A stretch of 5,911 nucleotides of DNA from Actinoplanes liguriensis (GCA_000715855.1 KL571293.1:1-5911); one strand, 5' to 3'. Positions 1 through 5,911 are shown, counted from the stretch's first letter. Notes: generated by a model from the sequence alone, not told the origin. Translations and numbers: made by a program.

Positions 1-556
1 CGACGATGTCGTCCCCGGCGCCGCCCTGAACGGTGTCCGGGCCGGGCCCGCCCCGTACGGTGTCGGCGCCGTCGCCGCCGATCACCCGGTCGCCGGCGTT
101 CGCCGGGTCGGGCTCGTCGATCACGGCACCGCCGTCGACGATGTCGTCCCCCGTGCCACCGTCGGCCAGGTCGGCGCCACCGCCACCGTCCACGGTGTCC
201 GCGTCGTCGCCGCCCCGGACCTGGTCGTTGCCGGGGCCGCCCCGTACGGTGTCGTTGCCGGCGCCGCCGATCACGACGTCCGCGCCGTCCTCGCCGTCGA
301 GGTCGTCGTCTCCGGGTCCGCCGTCGACGACGTCCTTGCCGCCGCCGCCCCGGATCACGTCGTTGCCGCCGAAGCCGCAGATCACGTCGTACCCGTGGGT
401 GCCGAACAGGTGGTCGTTGCCGACCGTGCCGATCACCGTGCAGGCCTTGCCGGTCGACGACACCGGTTTCCCGGCCTGCGCCGGGGTGGCGGTGAATGCC
501 GCGATCAGTGCGGCCGCGGCGACGGCGGCGAGCCGGCTCGGGCGGGTGAGTCGCAT
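1..556 (-). CDS. Secreted RTX-type (hemolysin-type) calcium-binding repeat protein, C-terminus beyond left edge
   Basis: The reading frame starts at ATG 556-554 and stays open to the left edge (185 codons seen), so the C-terminus is missing. Residues 1-28 form a Sec signal peptide: Arg-containing start, Ala-rich hydrophobic core, cleavage expected after TPAQA. Residues 39-60 (CTVIGTVGND...DVIC) hold a cysteine pair, C39 and C60, that may close a disulfide cap. From residue 43 the protein is a run of glycine/aspartate nonapeptides of the GGxGxDxUx type, for example GGAGNDTVR, GGPGNDQVR and GGTGDDIVD. There are about 14 in-register units, broken once by an 18-residue insert at 142-159. Such repeats fold as a calcium-binding parallel beta-roll outside the cell. 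In this family the signal peptide implies Sec export rather than a type I secretion system. The start is fixed by an AGGAG eight bases upstream. The gene follows the FN3 gene by 21 bases, so co-transcription is likely. The family call is secure; any enzymatic domain downstream is unseen. Confidence 0.9.
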   Translation of the reverse strand, partial: MRLTRPSRLAAVAAAALIAAFTATPAQAGKPVSSTGKACTVIGTVGNDHLFGTHGYDVICGFGGNDVIRGGGGKDVVDGGPGDDDLDGEDGADVVIGGAGNDTVRGGPGNDQVRGGDDADTVDGGGGADLADGGTGDDIVDGGAVIDEPDPANAGDRVIGGDGADTVRGGPGPDTVQGGAGDDIV

Positions 557-564
557 GGGATCTG

Positions 565-569
565 CTCCT
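565..569 (-). promoter_or_regulatory. Shine-Dalgarno of the RTX gene
   Basis: AGGAG on the minus strand, eight bases before ATG 556. It lies inside the 21-base gap after the FN3 stop codon. It fixes the RTX start and supports translation from a shared FN3-RTX transcript. Confidence 0.75.
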
Positions 570-577
570 GGGTGGGG

Positions 578-2530
578 TCAATCCTTGACTGTGACCGTGT
601 CGGCGGCGGAGAGCGCCGAGGCGCCGGCGGCGTTGATCGCCCGGACGCGCACGGTGAACGTGCGCCCGGCCTTGAGGTGCCGGACCGTGCAGGTCCGCCT
701 GCTCCCCGCGGCGGTGCAGCGCGCGACGACGCCGGACTTGCCGGACAGCTCCGCGCGGTAGCCGGTGACGGCCGTGCCCCCGGTGGTGGCCGGAGCCGCC
801 CAGGTCACGGTGACCGCGTTGTTCTTCGAGGTGGCCTCGACCGAGCGGGGCTTGCCGGGAACGGTCCAGGCGACGGTGACCGGCCGCGTGGTCTGCTCGG
901 GGCTGGTCCCGGCCGGGTTGGTGGCGGTCACCGTGATCCAGAGCCGCTGGCCGCCGGTGACGCCGGTGAGCACGCAGGAGTTGCCGGAGCCGGCCGCCCG
1001 GCAGGTCGTCACGGCGCTGCCCCCGGTGGCGGTGCGATAGGCCCGGGCCGTGTATCCGGTGACCGCCGCGCCCCCGTCGGAGACCGGGTCGGCCCAGCTC
1101 ACGGTGATCCTCCGGGCGCCCGGGACGAGCCGGAGCACGCGGGGAGCGGACGGCGCCTCGGGCTTGCCGGACGGCGTCGGGCTCGGCGCCGGGCTGGTCG
1201 GCGGACTCGTCGGCGGACTCGTCGGCGGGCTGGAGGACGGGGTGGTCGTGGGTGTTGGCGTGGGACCGGGAGTGGCCGGCGCGTTGATCACCGGTGCGGG
1301 CGTGGCCTGCACGTTCGCCGGAACCGTGACCCGGCCGGCCGGGTCGCCCTCGCCGAGAGCGTTCACGGCGCTCACCGCCACGTGGTAGACGCTGTCGAGG
1401 GTCAGCTCCTCGACGGTGCACCCGGTCGTCGCGGTCTCGCAGGACGACACCACCGTGCCGCCGTCCGCCGTGGCGTACGCCCGCACCCGGTACCCGGTCA
1501 CCGCCAGCCCACCGTCGGACTGCGGCGCCTGCCACTGCAGCGTCACGGTGCCGGTGTGGTCGTCGCCCGCGCCGCCGGTGCCGTTGACCGAGCGGGGCAC
1601 CCCGGGAACCGTCGCGGCGGGGATGGCACGTGAGGCGCGCCGGTAGAGCGCGACGGCGGCGAGGTCGGCGCCGAGCCCGGCGTCCGCCGTCTGCAGGAGC
1701 ACCCCGCCGTCGGCGGACGTCGCGGTGACCTGCCGGGAGACCGGCACGTCACCGGCGCTGACCAGGTCGAAGCCGGTCGACAGGGCGGCCGCCGGAGTGG
1801 TCCCGGCGGCGGTGAACCAGGCGCCGGGCAGGAACAGGGTGAGGAAGTTGCGGACCGCCCGCCCGCCGGCGTCCAGCTGCGGGTTGCCGAGCACGCCCAG
1901 GCTCAGCGGCGGTGTGCCGTCCGCGTCGTAGGTGAGCAGGTCGGAGCGGGCCTGCGCGTCGGTGGCGAGGTAGGCCCCGTCGAGCGCCGCGGCGTAGGAG
2001 CCGGCCGACCCCGCCAGGTCCTGGGTGCGGCCCTCGAAGCGGTACCCGGACGGGTCCGCCGTCGTGTCGGTGTTCCCGCAGGAGAGGCCGGCCGTGCAGT
2101 CCGGGTCGGCGATCCAGGACACCGGGGCCGCCCGCCCGGTGATCGTGAGCTGGTGGTGCCCGTTCGACAGCGCGGTGGTGACGCGGAGGCCGGCGACCGT
2201 CGCGTTGGTGAACCGGGGCACGAACGCCCCGGTGTCGACGACCAGGTGCACCGTGCCGCCGGTGACCGCGGCGCTCTGGCCCGCCCAGCCGCCGACCGAC
2301 CAGCGCAACCAGTCACCGGAGCTGTCCGAGTCGGTGGCGGCGGAGACGGTGAGACCGTGCCCGGCGACCGGGCCCGGCGAGCCGCCGGCCGGAGTGATCG
2401 AGGCCGAGACCACGCAGTACGTCGAGGTCTGTCTCTTGTCGTCGGGCGTGTCCGCGGTGGCGGCGCCGACGGGCAGCACCGCCAGCAGGGTTGCGGCCAC
2501 GACGATGAGCGCGGCACGTCGGCTGGGCAT
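578..2530 (-). CDS. Secreted protein with unknown N-terminal region and three fibronectin type III modules
   Basis: A complete 650-residue protein. Residues 1-26 are a signal peptide (SRR, hydrophobic core, cleavage after ATA, mature start DTPDD). Residues 27 to about 305 form a beta-rich region that I do not recognise, with cysteines C39, C145 and C151. FN3 module 1 spans about 308-405. A Pro/Thr/Ser linker follows at about 406-457, including PPTSPPTSPPTS at 435-446. FN3 module 2 spans about 458-555 and module 3 about 556-650. Each module shows the PGxPRxV/APRVL opening, the VTVSW-like strand, the GGxAVTGYxxxxY segment and the closing NAxGxS segment. Each also carries one close cysteine pair: C364/C371, C510/C519 and C605/C614. 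There is no LPXTG anchor and no C-terminal membrane helix, so the protein is probably released or held non-covalently. FN3 modules in actinomycetes usually serve as spacers or binding units beside extracellular enzymes. No catalytic motif is visible, so function is unassigned. It is the first gene of a likely operon with the RTX gene. Confidence 0.88.
   Translation of the reverse strand: MPSRRAALIVVAATLLAVLPVGAATADTPDDKRQTSTYCVVSASITPAGGSPGPVAGHGLTVSAATDSDSSGDWLRWSVGGWAGQSAAVTGGTVHLVVDTGAFVPRFTNATVAGLRVTTALSNGHHQLTITGRAAPVSWIADPDCTAGLSCGNTDTTADPSGYRFEGRTQDLAGSAGSYAAALDGAYLATDAQARSDLLTYDADGTPPLSLGVLGNPQLDAGGRAVRNFLTLFLPGAWFTAAGTTPAAALSTGFDLVSAGDVPVSRQVTATSADGGVLLQTADAGLGADLAAVALYRRASRAIPAATVPGVPRSVNGTGGAGDDHTGTVTLQWQAPQSDGGLAVTGYRVRAYATADGGTVVSSCETATTGCTVEELTLDSVYHVAVSAVNALGEGDPAGRVTVPANVQATPAPVINAPATPGPTPTPTTTPSSSPPTSPPTSPPTSPAPSPTPSGKPEAPSAPRVLRLVPGARRITVSWADPVSDGGAAVTGYTARAYRTATGGSAVTTCRAAGSGNSCVLTGVTGGQRLWITVTATNPAGTSPEQTTRPVTVAWTVPGKPRSVEATSKNNAVTVTWAAPATTGGTAVTGYRAELSGKSGVVARCTAAGSRRTCTVRHLKAGRTFTVRVRAINAAGASALSAADTVTVKD
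1188..1231 (-). repeat. 12-bp tandem repeat encoding the SPPT linker
   Basis: Two perfect direct copies of GGCGGACTCGTC (plus-strand reading) lie at 1200-1211 and 1212-1223. An imperfect copy (three mismatches) precedes them at 1188-1199 and a partial copy follows at 1224-1231. On the minus strand they encode the PPTSPPTSPPTS stretch of the FN3 linker. The unit is a multiple of three, so gain or loss of a copy would change linker length without a frameshift. Confidence 0.8.
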
Positions 2531-2536
2531 CCGATT

Positions 2537-2540
2537 CTCC
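2537..2540 (-). promoter_or_regulatory. Probable Shine-Dalgarno of the FN3 gene
   Basis: GGAG in the context ACGGAGAATCGG-ATG on the minus strand, six bases before ATG 2530. Together with the classic signal peptide starting at that ATG, it supports this start. I see no convincing -35/-10 pair for the minus strand in the rest of the intergenic region. Confidence 0.6.
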
Positions 2541-2596
2541 GTCCCGTCAACACTGACGATCCTCAGACGAGATCGGCAGCGGAGCGGCGTCGCTGA

Positions 2597-2616
2597 GCCG
2601 GTTCGGGAAAACCGGC
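2597..2616. repeat. Perfect 7-bp inverted repeat in the divergent intergenic region
   Basis: GCCGGTT (2597-2603) and AACCGGC (2610-2616) are exact reverse complements around a 6-base spacer. The element ends five bases before the TAAAAT box of the HIT gene, so it covers the region where a -35 element would lie. It could be an operator or the hairpin of a short transcript. The stem is short and GC-rich, so chance occurrence is possible. No T-run follows on either strand, which argues against an intrinsic terminator. Confidence 0.4.
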
Positions 2617-2621
2617 GCCGC

Positions 2622-2627
2622 TAAAAT
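2622..2627 (+). promoter_or_regulatory. Candidate -10 element for a leaderless HIT transcript
   Basis: TAAAAT matches the TANNNT -10 consensus used by the main actinobacterial sigma factor and stands out as AT-rich in very GC-rich surroundings. Its last T is followed by only six bases before ATG 2634, so transcription would begin at or within a base or two of the start codon. No Shine-Dalgarno lies between. No good -35 hexamer is present 16-18 bases upstream, which is common for actinobacterial promoters. This is an inference from position and composition. Confidence 0.6.
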
Positions 2628-2633
2628 CCACCG

Positions 2634-3089
2634 ATGAGCGACCACGTGTGTGAACCCTGCCGGATCGCGGCCGACCTGGCCGCGAGCGGGCGGCTGTACC
2701 CGCTGACCGGTCACTGGGTGATGAACGCCGCGGTGGGCTGGGACGCACGCCCGTGGTTCGTGGTGCAGACCGCCACCCACCGGGCGAGCCTCGCCGACCT
2801 CGACGACGCCGAGGCCGCCGAGCTGGGGGCGGTCGGGCGCGCGATGACCCGGGCGGTGGCCGAGGCGACCGGCGCCGAGCGGGTCTACTTCCAGCTGCTC
2901 AACGAGGCGCAGCCGCCGCACGTGCACTTCCACGTGATCGCGCGGCTGCCCGGCGACCCGCCCGAGGTGCGCGGGCCGGCGCTGCTGGGCACGCCCGGCC
3001 CGGCCGGTGGACCGTCACCGGAGATCGCGGCGGGCGTCGCCGCACGTGCTGCCGCCCTGCTTCACCACCCCCAGGGATCGGCCGGCTGA
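2634..3089 (+). CDS. HIT-family (histidine triad) nucleotide-binding protein
   Basis: A complete 151-residue cytosolic protein of the HIT superfamily, whose members hydrolyse or transfer nucleotidyl groups (AMP-lysine-type or dinucleoside polyphosphate substrates). The signature HxHxHxx is H96-V-H98-F-H100-V-I, preceded by NEAQPP. The middle histidine H98 is the expected nucleophile. An N-terminal CEPC (C6, C9) corresponds to the CxxC seen in zinc-binding bacterial HIT proteins, and H49 in the THRASLADL segment is the likely further zinc ligand. Length is normal for the family, with a Pro/Gly-rich tail after RGP (about 113 onward). The start is unambiguous: TAA at 2622-2624 is an in-frame stop and ATG 2634 is the first start codon after it, upstream of CEPC. 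There is no Shine-Dalgarno, consistent with a leaderless mRNA. It diverges from the FN3 gene and its last 28 bases overlap the convergent HEPN-STAND gene. The exact substrate cannot be read from sequence. Confidence 0.93.
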   Translation: MSDHVCEPCRIAADLAASGRLYPLTGHWVMNAAVGWDARPWFVVQTATHRASLADLDDAEAAELGAVGRAMTRAVAEATGAERVYFQLLNEAQPPHVHFHVIARLPGDPPEVRGPALLGTPGPAGGPSPEIAAGVAARAAALLHHPQGSAG

Positions 3090-5911
3090 TCCCGCAGCAG
3101 GCGGCGCGCGACATCACGCCACGCGTGGTTGGCGGTCCAGTCCGGCGCGGCGGCCGCCCGCTCCCACGCGGCGCGCGCGGCGGCCCGGTCACCCGCGTGC
3201 CAGCGGGCCACGCCCAGATCCAGCACCTCACGGGCGATGCCCTCGGTCCAGCGGCTCAGCGCGCCCGGCAGGATCGGGTCGAGCAGCCCGGCCGCCGTGT
3301 CCCACTGCCCGCGCAGCATCAGCCACCGGCCCTGGGTGACGGTGGAGGCGGCGACGCCCATCGAACGGCGGATCCGGGCGTCGTCCTGCAGCGCGTCGTA
3401 CCAGTCACCGGCGTCGTCCGCCCGCCGGGCGCGGAACGCGACGTTGAAGCCGGCCTCGTGGACCGAACGGATCCAGCGGGCCGCGTGCGGGCTGTCCGCC
3501 GGCATCGCGGCGAGCTTCTCCGCGACGCGGCGCAGCCCGGCCTGCGCCAGCCAGGCCGGTACCCGTCGCGCCTCGAAGAGGAACTGGGCGGTCAGCGCGT
3601 GCGCGATCCACGTGCCGACCTCGTCGCCGCCGTCGGCCGCGGCGGCCGCGCTGGTCGCGAAGTGCGACAACGCGTCGTCGTAGCGCCCGCCCAGATACCC
3701 GATGTAACCCAGGTCGTAGTGGATGCGGGCCCTCTCCCGGGCGTACGCCTCGCCGGCCTGCGCCGGGATACGCCGCAGCGACCCGCCGAGCATCTCCCGG
3801 GCGGCCGCCAGCCGTCGCGGGTCGAGCGTGCGCCGGTCGAGGTTGGCCTGCGCGTAACGGAACGCCAGGATCGGCAGCTCGGCCTCCCCGGTGACCCGCT
3901 CGCCGACCCAGTCCTCGTCGCACAGCCGGGCCAGCAGCGCGGGATAGAACCGGTCCAGGCTGCCGGTGAGATACGTGCTCTGCAGGTGCTCGGGCAGCAG
4001 CCGCCCGGTGCGCTCCGCGGCGTGTCGCAGCACGAACGCCGCCACCGTGTCGGTCAGCTCCGCCGCCTGGGCGGGGGCCGCGGCGTACACCTCCTCCAGA
4101 TCGGTCAGCAGCCGCACCGGATCCTGATGATCGAGTCGCCCGTCCAGCATCCCGTCGCCGGTGAGCAGCGTGGCCAGCCGCCCGGCCGCCACGCCGGTGT
4201 CCCAGCCGTGGCCGGGGGAGAGCAGCAGCGGCACCCCGTACCGGACGAGCGGGCCGGCCGCCTGCCCGCGGTAGGAGCCGGGCCGCAGCAGGTGGGCGCG
4301 CAGCCGCGCCGGGATCGCCGGGCCGTGCCCGCTGCCGCGCAGGTGCTGCCCGGCCAGGTCGTGGGAGAGCGACCAGCAACCCGGATTCCCGTGGTCGGCC
4401 TGCACGAACGGGTTCGCCACCGGGTCCAGGACCGGACGCAGCCGCGGCGCCGCGCAGCCGGTCAGCGTCGTGATCGTGGCGACCGGCATCGACTCCGGAA
4501 TCTCCGCGAGCAGCCGCAGCACCGCCCCGGCCTCGGCCGGCAGTCGGTCCAGCACCGCGTCGAAAAGTGAGTCCAGATTCGCCGGTGGATCCTCGGTCAG
4601 CCCGGCGGTGACCGCGAACCGCAGATAGAGCGGATTGCCACCGCTCGCCTCCAACAGCCGGGTCACGGTCGCGTCGCCGGCCGGCACGAGCGTGCGCACC
4701 GCCTCCCGGCTCAGCCCCCTGAGCTGCAGGGTCGTGGTGATCGCGGCCCGCCACGGCGCGTTCGGCACCACGTCCGTCCCGGCGCGCGAGGACGCCACCA
4801 CCCGCACCCGCGCGCCGCCGACCGGCAGATAGGCGGCGATCGCCGGGCTCTCGTCGAGCGCGTCGACGAGGATCGCCAGCGGTGGAAGTGAATCGTCGTT
4901 CTCAATCCGGGCGAGCCGTGACGCGAGCTGCTCGACCCGGGCGGCATCGGTCAGCGACGGCGCCGGCGGGGTCATCCGGTAGGCGGTGGCGATCGCCTCC
5001 AGCAGGGCGTCCAGGAACACCGACGGGAACGCCGCGCGGGTGCCGCGCCGGATGAAGTAGCCGACGGCGACCGGCTCGGCGGCCACCGCGGGCAGGGCGG
5101 GCGCATCCGGCGACGTGCCCTGCAGGTCGTCGAGGACGCCGCGCAACAGGCTCGTCTTGCCGACCCCGGCCTCGGCATCGACGATCAAGATCCCGTTCCC
5201 GGTACGGAGGAAGCCCGCCAGCTCGGCCCGTTCCGCGGCCCGCCCCACCGGCGGCCCGGGGTCCCGCCCCGCGGCGCCCAGCGGCTCCACCATCGGGTTG
5301 CGCCACCGGGCCAGCGGAAAGCGCGCGTCGAGCACGGCCCCGCCCGCCGCCAGCCGGACCGTCGTCTCCGCGTCCACCGTCGTGTACTCCGGACTCGCCG
5401 CCCGCCGGCCCGCCGTCACCGAGTGGTAGATCAGTAACCCCTTGCGCCACCACAGCAGCGGCGACGCCTCCACCGTCCCGGCCGAGCCGGGCAGGTCGAC
5501 CAGGCACTCGTGCAGCCCGTCGCCCGCCTTGGGACCGATTCTGATCACCGTCTCGCCGAGCACCGCCGCGCCCGCGATCGCCGCGTCCACGGCGTCCAGC
5601 GCCGCGGCCGCCGCCCGGTCGGTCGCCAGCCGGCCCGCGCCGCCGTGCGCGAACGTGTTGCGCACCCGCACCACCTGGTGACGGTCCTCGACCGGCCCAA
5701 TCCAGTCGCCGCACGGCCAGCCGGCCGCGGCCAGCGCCGCCTGAACGGCGCGGTGATAGCCGATCCACTGCCCGAGCGACGGCCGGCCCAGCGACTGCGC
5801 CAGCAGTTTCCGGGCCGCGAACGGCACCTGCCCGCGCTGCCGCAGGAAGGACAGCTCGATCGTGACGGTCAGCCGGACGGCGGTCTCGAACACGTCGAGC
5901 CGGTGCTTGAC
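3062..5911 (-). CDS. HEPN-STAND NTPase-TPR protein, candidate defence/programmed-death factor; N-terminus beyond right edge
   Basis: Numbering is from GTG 5893 (943 residues). Six in-frame codons (VKHRLD) precede it and the frame is open to the edge. The first helix (LDVFETAVRLTVTIELSFL) begins before the GTG, so the true start probably lies outside. Residues 1 to about 108 form an all-helical HEPN domain with the PSLGQW motif (38-43) and R78-N-T-F-A-H83, the Rx4H motif of HEPN ribonucleases. Residues 109-211 are a beta-rich region of unknown role. The NTPase occupies about 212-520: PPVGRAAE entry, Walker A AEAGVGKT (240-247; K246), Walker B ILVDALDE (341-348), sensor-like VVASSR (365-370), GGNP (418-421) typical of STAND proteins, and LSHDL (509-513). 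Residues about 590-943 are helical with TPR-like units near 723-750, 855-873 and 889-917. Known STAND proteins use the C-terminal repeats to sense a trigger and NTP-driven oligomerisation to activate the effector. Here the effector would be RNA cleavage. Domain calls are strong; the defence role is inference. No DNA-binding C-terminus is seen. Confidence 0.87.
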   Translation of the reverse strand, partial: VKHRLDVFETAVRLTVTIELSFLRQRGQVPFAARKLLAQSLGRPSLGQWIGYHRAVQAALAAAGWPCGDWIGPVEDRHQVVRVRNTFAHGGAGRLATDRAAAAALDAVDAAIAGAAVLGETVIRIGPKAGDGLHECLVDLPGSAGTVEASPLLWWRKGLLIYHSVTAGRRAASPEYTTVDAETTVRLAAGGAVLDARFPLARWRNPMVEPLGAAGRDPGPPVGRAAERAELAGFLRTGNGILIVDAEAGVGKTSLLRGVLDDLQGTSPDAPALPAVAAEPVAVGYFIRRGTRAAFPSVFLDALLEAIATAYRMTPPAPSLTDAARVEQLASRLARIENDDSLPPLAILVDALDESPAIAAYLPVGGARVRVVASSRAGTDVVPNAPWRAAITTTLQLRGLSREAVRTLVPAGDATVTRLLEASGGNPLYLRFAVTAGLTEDPPANLDSLFDAVLDRLPAEAGAVLRLLAEIPESMPVATITTLTGCAAPRLRPVLDPVANPFVQADHGNPGCWSLSHDLAGQHLRGSGHGPAIPARLRAHLLRPGSYRGQAAGPLVRYGVPLLLSPGHGWDTGVAAGRLATLLTGDGMLDGRLDHQDPVRLLTDLEEVYAAAPAQAAELTDTVAAFVLRHAAERTGRLLPEHLQSTYLTGSLDRFYPALLARLCDEDWVGERVTGEAELPILAFRYAQANLDRRTLDPRRLAAAREMLGGSLRRIPAQAGEAYARERARIHYDLGYIGYLGGRYDDALSHFATSAAAAADGGDEVGTWIAHALTAQFLFEARRVPAWLAQAGLRRVAEKLAAMPADSPHAARWIRSVHEAGFNVAFRARRADDAGDWYDALQDDARIRRSMGVAASTVTQGRWLMLRGQWDTAAGLLDPILPGALSRWTEGIAREVLDLGVARWHAGDRAAARAAWERAAAAPDWTANHAWRDVARRLLRDQPADPWGW

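Noticed and set aside
1..450. Repetitive DNA considered as a CRISPR array or tandem satellite
   Set aside because: The periodicity is 27 bases and translates on the minus strand to calcium-binding nonapeptides; there are no unique spacers.
578..640. Cell-wall sorting signal (LPXTG) or C-terminal membrane anchor in the FN3 protein
   Set aside because: The protein ends directly after the third FN3 module (ADTVTVKD) with no LPXTG, hydrophobic helix or basic tail.
395..1633. 412-codon plus-strand open frame opposite the FN3 and RTX genes
   Set aside because: Its composition is Arg/Gly/Ala-biased and it overlaps two minus-strand genes with signal peptides and clear repeat domains; a GC shadow.
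2597..2616. Inverted repeat as an intrinsic terminator
   Set aside because: It sits between divergent gene starts, has a 7-bp stem and no T-run after it on either strand.
2541..2620. ECF-type promoter for the FN3-RTX operon
   Set aside because: A CGTC-like -10 can be found on the minus strand but no GGAAC-like -35 lies at the right spacing; not supportable.
2753..4570. 605-codon plus-strand open frame opposite the HEPN-STAND gene
   Set aside because: It is rich in Arg/Gly/Ala/Pro low-complexity sequence with no domain motif, and lies antisense to a gene with a complete set of NTPase motifs. Long antisense frames are expected in very GC-rich DNA.
3405..4754. 449-codon minus-strand open frame in another phase within the STAND gene
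   Set aside because: It is Ala/Arg/Gly-rich without motifs and is nested in the better supported frame that carries the GGNP and TPR-like segments.
5891..5893. GTG as the true start of the HEPN-STAND gene
   Set aside because: Six further in-frame codons reach the window edge and the first HEPN helix appears to begin before this GTG. The gene is better treated as open at the right edge.

Overview
The window is very GC-rich, with strong GC preference at third codon positions, one GTG-type start candidate and a probable leaderless gene. The protein styles (Sec-secreted RTX repeats, FN3 modules with a Pro/Thr/Ser linker, a large STAND NTPase) point to an actinomycete, plausibly of the Micromonosporaceae (Actinoplanes-like). 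The genus is an inference from style, not a proven assignment. Four protein genes fill almost the whole window. There are no RNA genes, insertion sequences or CRISPR arrays.

Left half (1-2530, minus strand): two genes run right to left as a likely operon. The first (2530-578) encodes a secreted 650-residue protein with a signal peptide, an unrecognised N-terminal region of about 280 residues and three fibronectin type III modules, the first separated from the other two by a Pro/Thr/Ser linker. Twenty-one bases later, behind a good Shine-Dalgarno, starts a secreted RTX-type calcium-binding protein made of nonapeptide repeats. It runs off the left edge. Together they look like an exported surface or extracellular-matrix pair.

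Centre (2531-3089): a 103-bp divergent intergenic region separates the FN3 gene from a plus-strand HIT-family nucleotide hydrolase/transferase gene. A TAAAAT box ends six bases before the HIT start codon, there is no Shine-Dalgarno, and the box contains an in-frame stop. This indicates a leaderless mRNA. A perfect 7-bp inverted repeat lies just upstream of the box.

Right half (3062-5911, minus strand): one large gene, open at the right edge, encodes a HEPN domain (Rx4H motif RNTFAH), an uncharacterised beta-rich middle region, a STAND-type P-loop NTPase and a long helical C-terminus with TPR-like repeats. Effector-STAND-TPR is the architecture of NTP-dependent immune or programmed-death proteins in bacteria. 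This gene is the most interesting object in the window and a candidate single-gene anti-phage or abortive-infection factor. Its 3' end overlaps the convergent HIT gene by 28 bp.
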